5,131 nt of DNA from Desulfovibrionaceae bacterium UBA6814 (GCA_002452635.1 DKEU01000193.1:1782-6912), one strand, 5' to 3'. Counted from the first letter of the stretch, positions 1-5,131 are shown. Numbers and translations: made by a program. Notes: generated by a model from the letters alone, not told the origin.

Positions 1-10
1 AGGCAATCCC

Positions 11-1477
11 ATGACGAGCGCTGCCCACATGCTTCCCGAGGACGCCCCGTGGCGGACCATCTGGCGCCTGGCCTGGCCCCAGGTGCTCATGATGTTCTTC
101 CACTTCATCATCGGCTTCGTGGACGTGTACGTGGCCGGGATGCTGGACGTGCGGGTGCAGGCGTCGCTGGGGCTCATCACCTCCTGCCTGTTCTTCCTGC
201 TCATCGTGGCCACGGCCGCGGCCAACGGCGCGGTGGCGGCCATCAGCCAGTCCCTGGGCGCGGGCCGCACGGCCCGGGCCCTGCGCTTCGTGGGCCTGAC
301 CCTGGCCATGGGGCTGGTCTGCGGCCTGGCGTTCACCGGCCTGGGCTTCGCGGGCCAGGACCTGTTCTTCGCCCTGCTCCAGGTGCCGCCGGAGATCAAC
401 GACGTCACCCGCTACTTCTTCTCGGTCTACCTGCTGCTGTTGCCCATCTACTACCTGTTTTTGGTGGGCAACGCGGTGTTCCGCGCCCGGCGGCAGGTGA
501 TGGTGCCGCTCTACGCCATGGGCCTGTCCGCGGTGCTCAACACCTTCCTGGACCTGGGCCTGGGCCTGGGCTGGTGGGGCCTGCCGGACATGGGGTTCCG
601 GGGCCTGGCCTGGGCCACCTTCGGCGCGGTGAGCGCGGGCGCGGCCCTGAACCTCTGGGTGCTGCGCGGCCAGGGGCTCCTGGTGCGCGCGGCCCTGCCC
701 GCCTGGCGCTGGGCCAAGCCGGCCCTGGCCTACCTCTTCCGGGTGGCCTGGCCCGCGGGCCTCATGCAGGTGTTGTGGCAGACCGGGTTCCTGGTGCTCT
801 TCGCCATCACCGCGGCCCTGCCCGCGGACAACATCAACGCCCTGGCCGGCATGACCGCGGGCCTGCGGGTGGAGTCCATCCTGTTCCTGCCCGGGTTCGC
901 CTTCAACATGACCGCCTCGGTGCTGGTGGGCAACTTCCTGGGCGCGGGCCGGCCGGCCGAGGCCAAGGCCTTCGGCTACCGCATCTGGGGCGTGGGCGTC
1001 GCCTCCATCGGCCTGCTCACCCTGGCGGTGTGGCAGTTCGTGCCCGAGATCTCGGCCCTGCTCTCGCCCGAGCCCGCGGTGCAGGCCCAGATGCGCAGCT
1101 ACCTGTTCTACAACTTCCTGGCCATCCCCTTCACCCTGACCAGCATGATCCTGGGCGGGGCCTTCGTGGGGGCCGGGGCCACCATCTACAACCTGGCCAT
1201 ATTCGGGACCACGGTGTGGGGCCTGCGCCTGCCCCTGGCCTGGTTTCTGGGGCACAAGCTCCTGGGCCGGGCCGAAGGGGTGTGGATGGCCCAGCTCGCC
1301 TCCCAGATGGTCCAGTCCATGACCCTGCTCTACTTCTACCAATTCGGAAACTGGCGGCGCTTCGCCCTGGGCGGCCGCCGGCGCAAGACGCCGGAGCCCC
1401 CGGTCAAGGGCGCGGTGGGCGAGCCCACCACCCTGGCCTGCGAGGACGATCCCGGCTGCCCCAAGGAGAACCCGTGA
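11..1477 (+). CDS. MATE-family multidrug/solute exporter (MOP superfamily)
   Basis: Inner-membrane secondary transporter of 488 residues, close to the usual 450-500 for MATE proteins, which export drugs or metabolites in exchange for Na+ or H+. About 12 hydrophobic helices are visible, roughly at residues 17-40, 52-78, 92-114, 133-156, 164-183, 197-218, 240-268, 285-308, 322-344, 362-388, 393-415 and 425-446. The family's twofold internal repeat shows as GAGR at 83-86 after the second helix and again at 311-314 after the eighth. An acidic residue in helix 1 (Asp38, in FVDVYVAG) is a typical coupling position. After residue 447 comes a basic, then proline-rich and acidic, probably cytoplasmic tail with Cys477 and Cys483. 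I chose the ATG at 11 because AGG at positions 1-3 sits 7 bases upstream; the rest of that ribosome site is off the window. The stop overlaps the next gene's GTG, so it heads or continues an operon. Substrate cannot be read from sequence; a lipid-flippase role is possible but unproven. Confidence 0.93.
   Translation: MTSAAHMLPEDAPWRTIWRLAWPQVLMMFFHFIIGFVDVYVAGMLDVRVQASLGLITSCLFFLLIVATAAANGAVAAISQSLGAGRTARALRFVGLTLAMGLVCGLAFTGLGFAGQDLFFALLQVPPEINDVTRYFFSVYLLLLPIYYLFLVGNAVFRARRQVMVPLYAMGLSAVLNTFLDLGLGLGWWGLPDMGFRGLAWATFGAVSAGAALNLWVLRGQGLLVRAALPAWRWAKPALAYLFRVAWPAGLMQVLWQTGFLVLFAITAALPADNINALAGMTAGLRVESILFLPGFAFNMTASVLVGNFLGAGRPAEAKAFGYRIWGVGVASIGLLTLAVWQFVPEISALLSPEPAVQAQMRSYLFYNFLAIPFTLTSMILGGAFVGAGATIYNLAIFGTTVWGLRLPLAWFLGHKLLGRAEGVWMAQLASQMVQSMTLLYFYQFGNWRRFALGGRRRKTPEPPVKGAVGEPTTLACEDDPGCPKENP
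1463..1468 (+). promoter_or_regulatory. Ribosome binding site AAGGAG for the DUF2156 gene
   Basis: AAGGAG lies inside the 3' end of the MATE gene, 5 bases before the GTG at 1474. It decides the start of the second gene: that reading frame stays open far upstream, but the open part is only the alternate frame of the MATE gene. The GTG and the MATE stop share bases as GTGA, a classic translational-coupling layout. Confidence 0.85.
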
Positions 1478-2388
1478 CCGCGCCCAACGATTGGCGGCCG
1501 GTGAACCTCGCCGGCCGCGAGGAATACCTGAAGCGTCTGGCCCAGTGCCCCACCGTGACCTCGGACGTGTCCTTCGGCAACATCTGGGGCTGGCGCGAGG
1601 TGTACGGGCTGGAGTGGCGCTTCGGCCGCAGCCACGTGTGGCTGCGCCAGACCCGGCCCGAGACCGTGTACTGGGGGCCGGTGGGGCCCTGGTCCGCCGA
1701 GGACTGGGAGAGGTGCCCGGTCCTGGCCGGGGGCGGCGCATTCACCCGGGTGCCCGAGGCCCTGGCCCGGCTGTGGGCCGAGCGCCTGCCGCAGCGGGTG
1801 GAGCTCATCGAATGCCGCGGCCACTGGGACTACGTGTACTCCGTGCCCGAGTTGGTGGAGCTCAAGGGCAACCGATTCCATAAAAAGAAGAACCTGCTCA
1901 ACCAGTTCCTGCGCACCTACGCCCACGTCTACCACCCCATGACCCCGGACTGCGTGGAGGGCGTGCTCCAGATGCAGGAGCAGTGGTGCTCCTGGCGGGA
2001 CTGCGAATCCGGCGACACCCTCATCTCCGAGAACGAGGCCATCCGCCGGGTGCTGGAGAACTGGGACAACATGCCGGGCATGTTCGGGGGGGTCATCGAG
2101 GTGAACCGGAACATCGTGGCCTACACCGTGGCCGAGCGGCTTGACGAGAAAACCCTTGTCATCCATTTTGAAAAGGGCCATGCGGAATTCAAGGGCATCT
2201 ACCAGGCCATGAACCAGCTCTTCCTGGCCAACGCGGCTGGGGAGTTCGCCCTGGTGAACCGCGAACAGGACCTGGACGATCCCGGCCTGCGCAAGGCCAA
2301 GGAATCATACAACCCCGTGGACTACCTCAAGAAATACGAGGTCCGGGTGACCCCGGCCCAGGACCGGTCCCAAGGAGGGCGCGCATGA
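1474..2388 (+). CDS. DUF2156 protein (GNAT-fold, phosphatidylglycerol lysyltransferase C-terminal-like)
   Basis: A soluble 304-residue protein with no signal peptide or membrane helix. The pattern fits DUF2156 (COG4866-like), related to the catalytic domain of MprF, which transfers lysine from Lys-tRNA to phosphatidylglycerol. Recognisable blocks in order: TSDVSFGNIWGWR at 29-41; the basic LKGNRFHKKKN at 130-140 after a DYVYS-type strand; an aromatic/acidic HFEKG at 231-235; and NREQDLDDPGLRKAKESY at 262-279, followed by a lysine-rich end (YLKKY, 284-288). The last block is the most diagnostic. The GTG start at 1474 is supported by AAGGAG 5 bases upstream. The gene overlaps the MATE gene by 4 bases and the following PilZ gene by 4 bases (ATGA), so all three are probably co-translated. 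It lacks the membrane flippase half of MprF. Most stand-alone DUF2156 proteins have no demonstrated reaction, so an aminoacyl- or acyl-transferase role is family-based inference, and the acceptor is unknown. Confidence 0.88.
   Translation: MTAPNDWRPVNLAGREEYLKRLAQCPTVTSDVSFGNIWGWREVYGLEWRFGRSHVWLRQTRPETVYWGPVGPWSAEDWERCPVLAGGGAFTRVPEALARLWAERLPQRVELIECRGHWDYVYSVPELVELKGNRFHKKKNLLNQFLRTYAHVYHPMTPDCVEGVLQMQEQWCSWRDCESGDTLISENEAIRRVLENWDNMPGMFGGVIEVNRNIVAYTVAERLDEKTLVIHFEKGHAEFKGIYQAMNQLFLANAAGEFALVNREQDLDDPGLRKAKESYNPVDYLKKYEVRVTPAQDRSQGGRA
2372..2378 (+). promoter_or_regulatory. Ribosome binding site AAGGAGG for the single-domain PilZ gene
   Basis: A full-strength Shine-Dalgarno sequence, AAGGAGG, lies inside the end of the DUF2156 gene, 6 bases before the ATG at 2385. 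With the ATGA stop/start overlap it fixes the PilZ start and suggests coupled translation with independent re-initiation capacity. Confidence 0.85.
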
Positions 2389-2750
2389 GCCAGGGTGTGA
2401 AGCTGCCCGACGGCACCGAGCGCCGCCGCCACGAGCGATTCAGCCTCAAGGTGTTCGGCTCCCACAACTCCTGCACCATCGCCCTGGACCCCGGGACCTT
2501 CCTGGACTGCTCCATCCTGGACGTGAGCCGGGGCGGGCTGCGCATGAGCATCAACTCCGAGAAAAAGGGCATCCCGGCCCCGGACATGGGGCAGGAGATA
2601 GAATTCCGCTCCTTCCTGTCCGCCCGCAACCGGTTCCTGGAGGGGCGCACGGGCACCGTGGCCTGGTACAACCCCGACCGCCGCGAGTTCGGGGTCCGGT
2701 TCGAGTCCGCCCTGCCCGAGGACCAGGTCTCGGTGCTGGTCGAAGGATGA
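2385..2750 (+). CDS. Single-domain PilZ protein (c-di-GMP receptor)
   Basis: A 121-residue cytoplasmic protein consisting of little more than one PilZ domain (PF07238), about the usual minimum length. Both c-di-GMP contact motifs are intact: the RxxxR arginines at Arg14 and Arg18 (in RRHER), and DxSxxG at Asp46, Ser48 and Gly51 (in DVSRGG). The closing beta-barrel strand shows the usual GVRF signature at 103-106. It should therefore bind c-di-GMP and act as a small effector through protein-protein contact. It is the last gene of the MATE-DUF2156-PilZ operon, joined by an ATGA overlap and preceded by AAGGAGG, so its partner is plausibly one of those proteins; this is inference from context only. 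PilZ domains of this size also regulate motility, polysaccharide export or pili, and nothing here selects among them. Confidence 0.9.
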   Translation: MSQGVKLPDGTERRRHERFSLKVFGSHNSCTIALDPGTFLDCSILDVSRGGLRMSINSEKKGIPAPDMGQEIEFRSFLSARNRFLEGRTGTVAWYNPDRREFGVRFESALPEDQVSVLVEG

Positions 2751-2791
2751 CCCCGGCCGAGACCCGGCCGCCCGTCCCCCTGGTTTAGCCG

Positions 2792-2814
2792 CCCCCCCGC
2801 CGCCCGGACTCCCC
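2792..2814 (-). other. Possible G-quadruplex motif (C-runs on plus strand)
   Basis: The plus strand has a run of seven C (2792-2798), then CCC at 2803-2805 and CCCC at 2811-2814. Splitting the seven-base run gives four G-triplets on the minus strand with loops of 1, 4 and 5 bases, which meets the usual G4 pattern. In DNA this rich in GC such a pattern can arise by chance, so I call it only as a sequence motif. Confidence 0.3.
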
Positions 2815-2816
2815 TT

Positions 2817-2849
2817 GGCCGCAGGTCCAGTTGCACTGCCCTCTTTTTT
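2817..2849 (+). terminator. Weak rho-independent terminator candidate after the MATE-DUF2156-PilZ operon
   Basis: GG at 2817-2818 and GCAG at 2821-2824 can pair with CTGC-CC at 2836-2841, giving about 6 base pairs with a two-base bulge and an 11-base loop. TCTTTTTT at 2842-2849 follows directly. The stem is imperfect, but the T-run is striking in this GC-rich DNA and the site is correctly placed 67 bases after the PilZ stop. Termination is likely partial at best. Confidence 0.4.
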
Positions 2850-2859
2850 ATGCGAAAAT
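2831..2859 (+). promoter_or_regulatory. Possible sigma70-type promoter for the YcgR-like gene
   Basis: TTGCAC (2831-2836) and GAAAAT (2854-2859) are separated by 17 bases in a locally AT-rich patch (2842-2866) upstream of the second PilZ gene. Matches are 3 of 6 and 4 of 6 to consensus, so this is a modest call. The -35 element would lie in the loop of the terminator-like hairpin. GATAAA at 2860-2865 is an alternative -10 box but is badly spaced. I looked for a sigma54 GG-N10-GC spacing here and did not find one. Confidence 0.35.
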
Positions 2860-2909
2860 GATAAAGTAGCTGGAGAGATGTGCCGAAGAGATGCGGGGCG
2901 ATTTCGGGC

Positions 2910-3557
2910 ATGAAAAAGCAGGAAAAACACCCCCTGGACTTCCGCATCGGCGAGAAGGTGCTCGTGGATGTGGAAGGCACGGGCAAGCGCTTCTGGACAG
3001 AGGCCTACGGCCGCATCCGGGAGGAATTCATCCTGCTGCGCCATCCCATGAACGCGTCCTTCAAGGACCTGCTCAACAAGGACCAGCCCATCACCGCCCG
3101 CTACATGGACAGCGAGGGCTCCATCTTCGGGTTCAAGTCCACGGTGGTGGGCACCATCGCCCGGCCCTCGCCCATGCTGGTCATCACCCACCCCTTCACC
3201 ATCGAGACCGTGAACCTGCGCCGGCACGACCGGGTGCAGTGCTTCCTGCCGGCCAACCTCTACCACGAGGGCGACGAGATGGCCGGCTACATCGTGAACA
3301 TCTCCGCAGGCGGGGCCAAGTTCGTCTGGCCCCTGAAGAACGGGGCCGCCCCCGAGTTCCCCAAGGACGCCGAGGCGTTCTGCCAGTTCTCCATGCCCGG
3401 GGCCGACGCCGAGCTCTATGCCCGCAGCATCATCAAGGGCACCACCCTGGACGGGAGCAAGAGCATCATCGGCCTCAAGTTCGAGGACCTGGAAGAGGAC
3501 AACAGGCGAGTCATCGGCGACTACGTGCAACTGGCCGTGGAATTCATGGCCAGTTGA
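2910..3557 (+). CDS. YcgR/flagellar-brake-like two-domain PilZ protein
   Basis: A 215-residue cytoplasmic protein with the YcgR layout. An N-terminal beta-rich domain spans about residues 8-98 (from DFRIGEKVLVDVEG), resembling the PilZN/YcgR N-terminal domain. A C-terminal PilZ domain starts near 102. The c-di-GMP motifs are intact: Arg104 and Arg108 in RRHDR, and Asn130, Ser132 and Gly135 in NISAGG. In characterised relatives, c-di-GMP binding lets the protein brake or bias the flagellar motor; that role here is inferred from architecture, as no flagellar gene is in the window. Start choice is uncertain. The ATG at 2910 gives a natural MKKQ start but has only a weak GGGG (2895-2898) upstream. 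An in-frame GTG at 2880 would add 10 residues and has GGAG at 2872-2875, 4 bases away. The extra codons include AGA, rare in such DNA, so I favour 2910. It has its own upstream gap and is probably transcribed separately from the first operon. Confidence 0.87.
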   Translation: MKKQEKHPLDFRIGEKVLVDVEGTGKRFWTEAYGRIREEFILLRHPMNASFKDLLNKDQPITARYMDSEGSIFGFKSTVVGTIARPSPMLVITHPFTIETVNLRRHDRVQCFLPANLYHEGDEMAGYIVNISAGGAKFVWPLKNGAAPEFPKDAEAFCQFSMPGADAELYARSIIKGTTLDGSKSIIGLKFEDLEEDNRRVIGDYVQLAVEFMAS

Positions 3558-3586
3558 GCCACGGCCGAGGCTTCCCGGAAAACTCG

Positions 3587-3615
3587 TTGCCCTAATCCCC
3601 GCCGGTGATTATAGA
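3587..3615 (+). promoter_or_regulatory. Sigma70-like promoter for the EAL-HDOD gene
   Basis: TTGCCC (3587-3592) and TATAGA (3610-3615) are separated by the ideal 17 bases, each matching consensus at 4 of 6 positions, inside a short AT-rich island between genes. Transcription would begin near 3622, leaving a leader of roughly 43 bases before the ATG at 3665. The in-frame GTG at 3605 would then lie in the promoter spacer and could not be used, which supports the downstream start. Confidence 0.5.
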
Positions 3616-3651
3616 AGAAAAGTCCGCCCTTTTCCGGCCGCGGGCAAAACC

Positions 3652-3657
3652 AGGCGG
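3652..3657 (+). promoter_or_regulatory. Ribosome binding site AGGCGG for the EAL-HDOD gene
   Basis: AGGCGG differs from AGGAGG at one base and lies 7 bases before the ATG at 3665. No Shine-Dalgarno-like sequence precedes the in-frame GTG at 3605, so this site decides the start. Confidence 0.55.
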
Positions 3658-3664
3658 CGCAGCC

Positions 3665-4942
3665 ATGCAAGACGAACTCCTCAAGCAGGACGAACAGTTC
3701 GAGCCCATATTCGTGGCCCGGCAACCCATATTCGACCGCAACCAGAACATCTGGGGATACGAACTCCTCTTCCGGCACAGCGGCACGGCCGGCAGCGCCC
3801 AGGTCACGGACCCGGACGTGGCCACGGCCAAGGTCATCGCCGACGGCTTCACCCTGGCGCTCACCGGCATGCCCCCGGGCCGGCGCACGCTCATCAACTT
3901 CCCGCAGAACCTCATCCTGCGCGGCGCGGCCTTCGCCCTGCCCAAGGACATCTGCGTGGTGGAGATCCTGGAGACCGTGCAGGCCACCCCGGAGATCGTG
4001 GACGCCTGCAAGAAGATCAAGGAGGCCGGCTACATCCTGGCCCTGGACGACTTCGTGGGCCAGCCCGGGTTCGAGGAGATCCTCAAGATCGCGGACATCG
4101 TGAAGGTGGAGATCCTGGGCCAGCCCACCCCCAACATCATCAAGATTTCCCAGGCCCTCAAGAAGAGCGGCACCAAGCTCCTGGCCGAGAAGATCGAGGA
4201 CCAGAAGGCCTACCAGCTCACCAAGTCCCTGGGCTACGAGTACTTCCAGGGCTACTTCTTCTCCAAGCCCGAGATCATCCCGGGCCGCAAGATCTCGGCC
4301 AACCAGATATCCAAGATGCGGCTCCTGCAGGCCCTGACCCGGGAGGAGTCCGAGACCAAGGAGCTGGCCAAGATCATCGAGGGCGACCTGTCGCTGTCCT
4401 ACCGCCTGCTGCGCTTCATGAACTCCGCGGCCTTCGGCCTGGCCAAGACCCTGACCAGCGTGGAGCAGGCCGTGGCCCTGCTGGGCCGGCGGCCGCTGAA
4501 GCAGTGGATCATGGTGGTCTCCCTCTCGGACCTGGCCCCCACCCCCCGGGCCGAGGAGCTCTCCTTCCAGTCCATCCAGCGGGGCCGCTTCCTGGAGACC
4601 CTGGTGGAGGCCATGCCCAAGCCGGTCTTGTCCAAGGACACGGCCTTCCTCCTGGGCCTGTTCTCCAAGCTGGACGCCCTGCTCAACCAGCCCATGGACC
4701 AGATCCTGGACGACCTGCCCCTGGAGGACGACATCAAGTCCGCCCTGGTGGGGCAGCAGAACCCGGCCAGCCATCTCCTGGACTTCCTGGAGACCGTGGA
4801 GGCCGGAGTCTGGGACGCCACCGAAGAGGCCCTGGCCAGCTACGGGGTCAAGCAGGACCAGGCCGCGGTGCTCTACGCCAAGTCCACCGCCTGGACCCAG
4901 AAGATCCTGGGCCAGTCCAAGCAGGACGACAAGGCCGCGTAA
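3665..4942 (+). CDS. EAL-HDOD signalling protein (YuxH/CdgJ class, COG3434)
   Basis: A 425-residue cytoplasmic protein. It has a divergent EAL domain (about 14-205) followed by an HDOD domain (about 208-400), the normal size and order for this family. The EAL signature reads ELLFR at 33-37. Residues matching the catalytic set of true c-di-GMP phosphodiesterases are largely present: Glu33, Asn78 (INFPQN), Glu100 or Glu103 (EILE), Asp128 and Asp129 (LDDF), Lys147 (DIVKVE), Glu178 (AEKIE) and Gln195 (FQGYFF). The loop after LDDF lacks the usual GTGYSSL, and the Asp of KID is Glu149. HDOD shows the typical RLLRFMNSAAFG at 247-258 and an AVALLGRR segment. Related proteins, such as Vibrio CdgJ, affect motility or c-di-GMP output, and many are thought to be catalytically inactive. 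I use ATG 3665 rather than GTG 3605: it has AGGCGG upstream, and a promoter overlaps the longer start. Transcription ends at the strong terminator 24 bases downstream. Active enzyme or c-di-GMP/protein-binding scaffold cannot be decided from sequence. Confidence 0.93.
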   Translation: MQDELLKQDEQFEPIFVARQPIFDRNQNIWGYELLFRHSGTAGSAQVTDPDVATAKVIADGFTLALTGMPPGRRTLINFPQNLILRGAAFALPKDICVVEILETVQATPEIVDACKKIKEAGYILALDDFVGQPGFEEILKIADIVKVEILGQPTPNIIKISQALKKSGTKLLAEKIEDQKAYQLTKSLGYEYFQGYFFSKPEIIPGRKISANQISKMRLLQALTREESETKELAKIIEGDLSLSYRLLRFMNSAAFGLAKTLTSVEQAVALLGRRPLKQWIMVVSLSDLAPTPRAEELSFQSIQRGRFLETLVEAMPKPVLSKDTAFLLGLFSKLDALLNQPMDQILDDLPLEDDIKSALVGQQNPASHLLDFLETVEAGVWDATEEALASYGVKQDQAAVLYAKSTAWTQKILGQSKQDDKAA

Positions 4943-4966
4943 GCGCTGCCAGATGCCGAACGAACA

Positions 4967-4998
4967 GGGGAAGGCCGCCTCCGGCCTTCCCCTTTTTT
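4967..4998 (+). terminator. Strong rho-independent terminator after the EAL-HDOD gene
   Basis: A perfect 11-base-pair stem (GGGGAAGGCCG at 4967-4977 with its complement at 4982-4992) encloses the 4-base loop CCTC and is followed immediately by six T (4993-4998). It begins 24 bases after the TAA stop. This is a textbook intrinsic terminator and ends the transcription block. Confidence 0.95.
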
Positions 4999-5062
4999 CA
5001 TGTCGTCGGGATGCGTCGGCAAACCTGGGTCCGGACACGCCGGCCCACACCCGCCCCCTCGG

Positions 5063-5075
5063 AACCACGCTGGTT
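5063..5075. repeat. Short inverted repeat AACCA-CGC-TGGTT
   Basis: Five perfectly paired bases flank a 3-base centre. It sits in the non-coding tail after the terminator, 11 bases before a second palindrome. It could be an operator half-site pair or part of a leader RNA for a gene beyond the window. On length alone it could also be chance. Confidence 0.35.
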
Positions 5076-5086
5076 GTATGTGAATG

Positions 5087-5102
5087 CGAAGGCTTGCCTT
5101 CG
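5087..5102. repeat. Perfect 7-bp inverted repeat CGAAGGC-TT-GCCTTCG
   Basis: Seven complementary bases on each side of TT. As RNA this would fold as a 6-bp stem capped by a CUUG tetraloop, a known stable loop. No T-run follows (TGAGAAAC instead), so it is not an intrinsic terminator. As DNA it could be an operator. It is the most structured element in the tail, where I see no coding region up to 5131. Confidence 0.5.
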
Positions 5103-5131
5103 TGAGAAACGCCGTGGCGGGAAACCTGCGC

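Noticed and set aside
49..1473. Long open frame upstream of, and in frame with, the DUF2156 gene
   Set aside because: It is the alternate frame of the MATE gene. Its translation is a glycine/proline/arginine-rich low-complexity string typical of shadow frames in GC-rich DNA, and the true start is fixed by AAGGAG plus GTG at 1474.
1336..2181. 281-codon minus-strand open frame opposite the MATE/DUF2156 junction
   Set aside because: Histidine/valine/glycine-rich shadow of the plus-strand frames with no family signature.
2815..2835. TTGGCC ... TTGCA as a sigma54 promoter
   Set aside because: The GG and GC dinucleotides are 14 bases apart, not the required 10.
2322..3530. 402-codon open frame on the minus strand across both PilZ genes
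   Set aside because: It spans the intergenic gap and two well-supported plus-strand genes, and shows no recognisable domain.
3558..3586. Terminator between the YcgR-like and EAL-HDOD genes
   Set aside because: No stable stem followed by a T-run is visible, so read-through into the EAL-HDOD gene remains possible.
2891..3595. Alternate plus-strand frame overlapping the YcgR-like gene
   Set aside because: Arginine/glycine/histidine-rich shadow translation; the frame starting at 2910 carries the PilZ motifs.
5018..5048. GGCAAACC resembling the core of a c-di-GMP (GEMM) riboswitch
   Set aside because: Attractive given the c-di-GMP context, but the GAAA tetraloop hairpin and the ACGCAAAGCC block that should follow are absent.
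3521..5068. 515-codon open frame on the minus strand opposite the EAL-HDOD gene
   Set aside because: Composition is repetitive leucine/glycine/glutamine, it runs through the strong terminator, and the plus strand encodes a clear two-domain protein over the same bases.
5103..5128. TGAGA ... AACCTG resembling TPP riboswitch elements
   Set aside because: The spacing is too long and the required upstream GGGGTGC-type element is missing.

Overview
The window is about two-thirds GC, densely coding and entirely plus-strand. It carries five protein genes and no RNA gene, mobile element or CRISPR array that I can support. Codon use (strong G/C at third positions), the EAL-HDOD protein and the two PilZ proteins suggest a free-living, high-GC Gram-negative bacterium. 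My best guess is a deltaproteobacterial sulfate reducer of the Desulfovibrionales type. This is inference from protein style, because no marker gene is present.

Positions 11-2750 hold a tight three-gene operon. It encodes a MATE-family membrane exporter, a DUF2156 protein (GNAT-like fold, related to the lysyl-phosphatidylglycerol synthase catalytic domain) and a single-domain PilZ protein. Each junction is a 4-base stop/start overlap (GTGA, then ATGA) preceded by a clear AAGGAG-type ribosome binding site, so the three proteins are probably made together. The upstream edge of the window may cut the ribosome binding site of the first gene.

Positions 2751-2909 are intergenic. They contain a C-rich stretch, a weak terminator-like hairpin with a T-run, and a possible promoter. 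Next comes a two-domain YcgR/flagellar-brake-type PilZ protein (2910-3557). After a 107-base gap with a good sigma70-like promoter lies a 425-residue EAL-HDOD protein of the YuxH/CdgJ class (3665-4942). A textbook rho-independent terminator (4967-4998) closes the block. The last 130 bases contain two short hairpins but no recognisable gene.

The common thread is cyclic di-GMP. Two proteins carry intact PilZ binding motifs, and a third has a divergent EAL domain fused to HDOD. A plausible reading is that the single-domain PilZ protein reports c-di-GMP to the exporter/aminoacyltransferase-like pair, while the YcgR-like and EAL-HDOD proteins act on motility or surface behaviour. The families are individually well known. 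The most speculative and interesting idea is that the MATE + DUF2156 pair is a two-gene counterpart of MprF (flippase plus aminoacyltransferase) under PilZ control.
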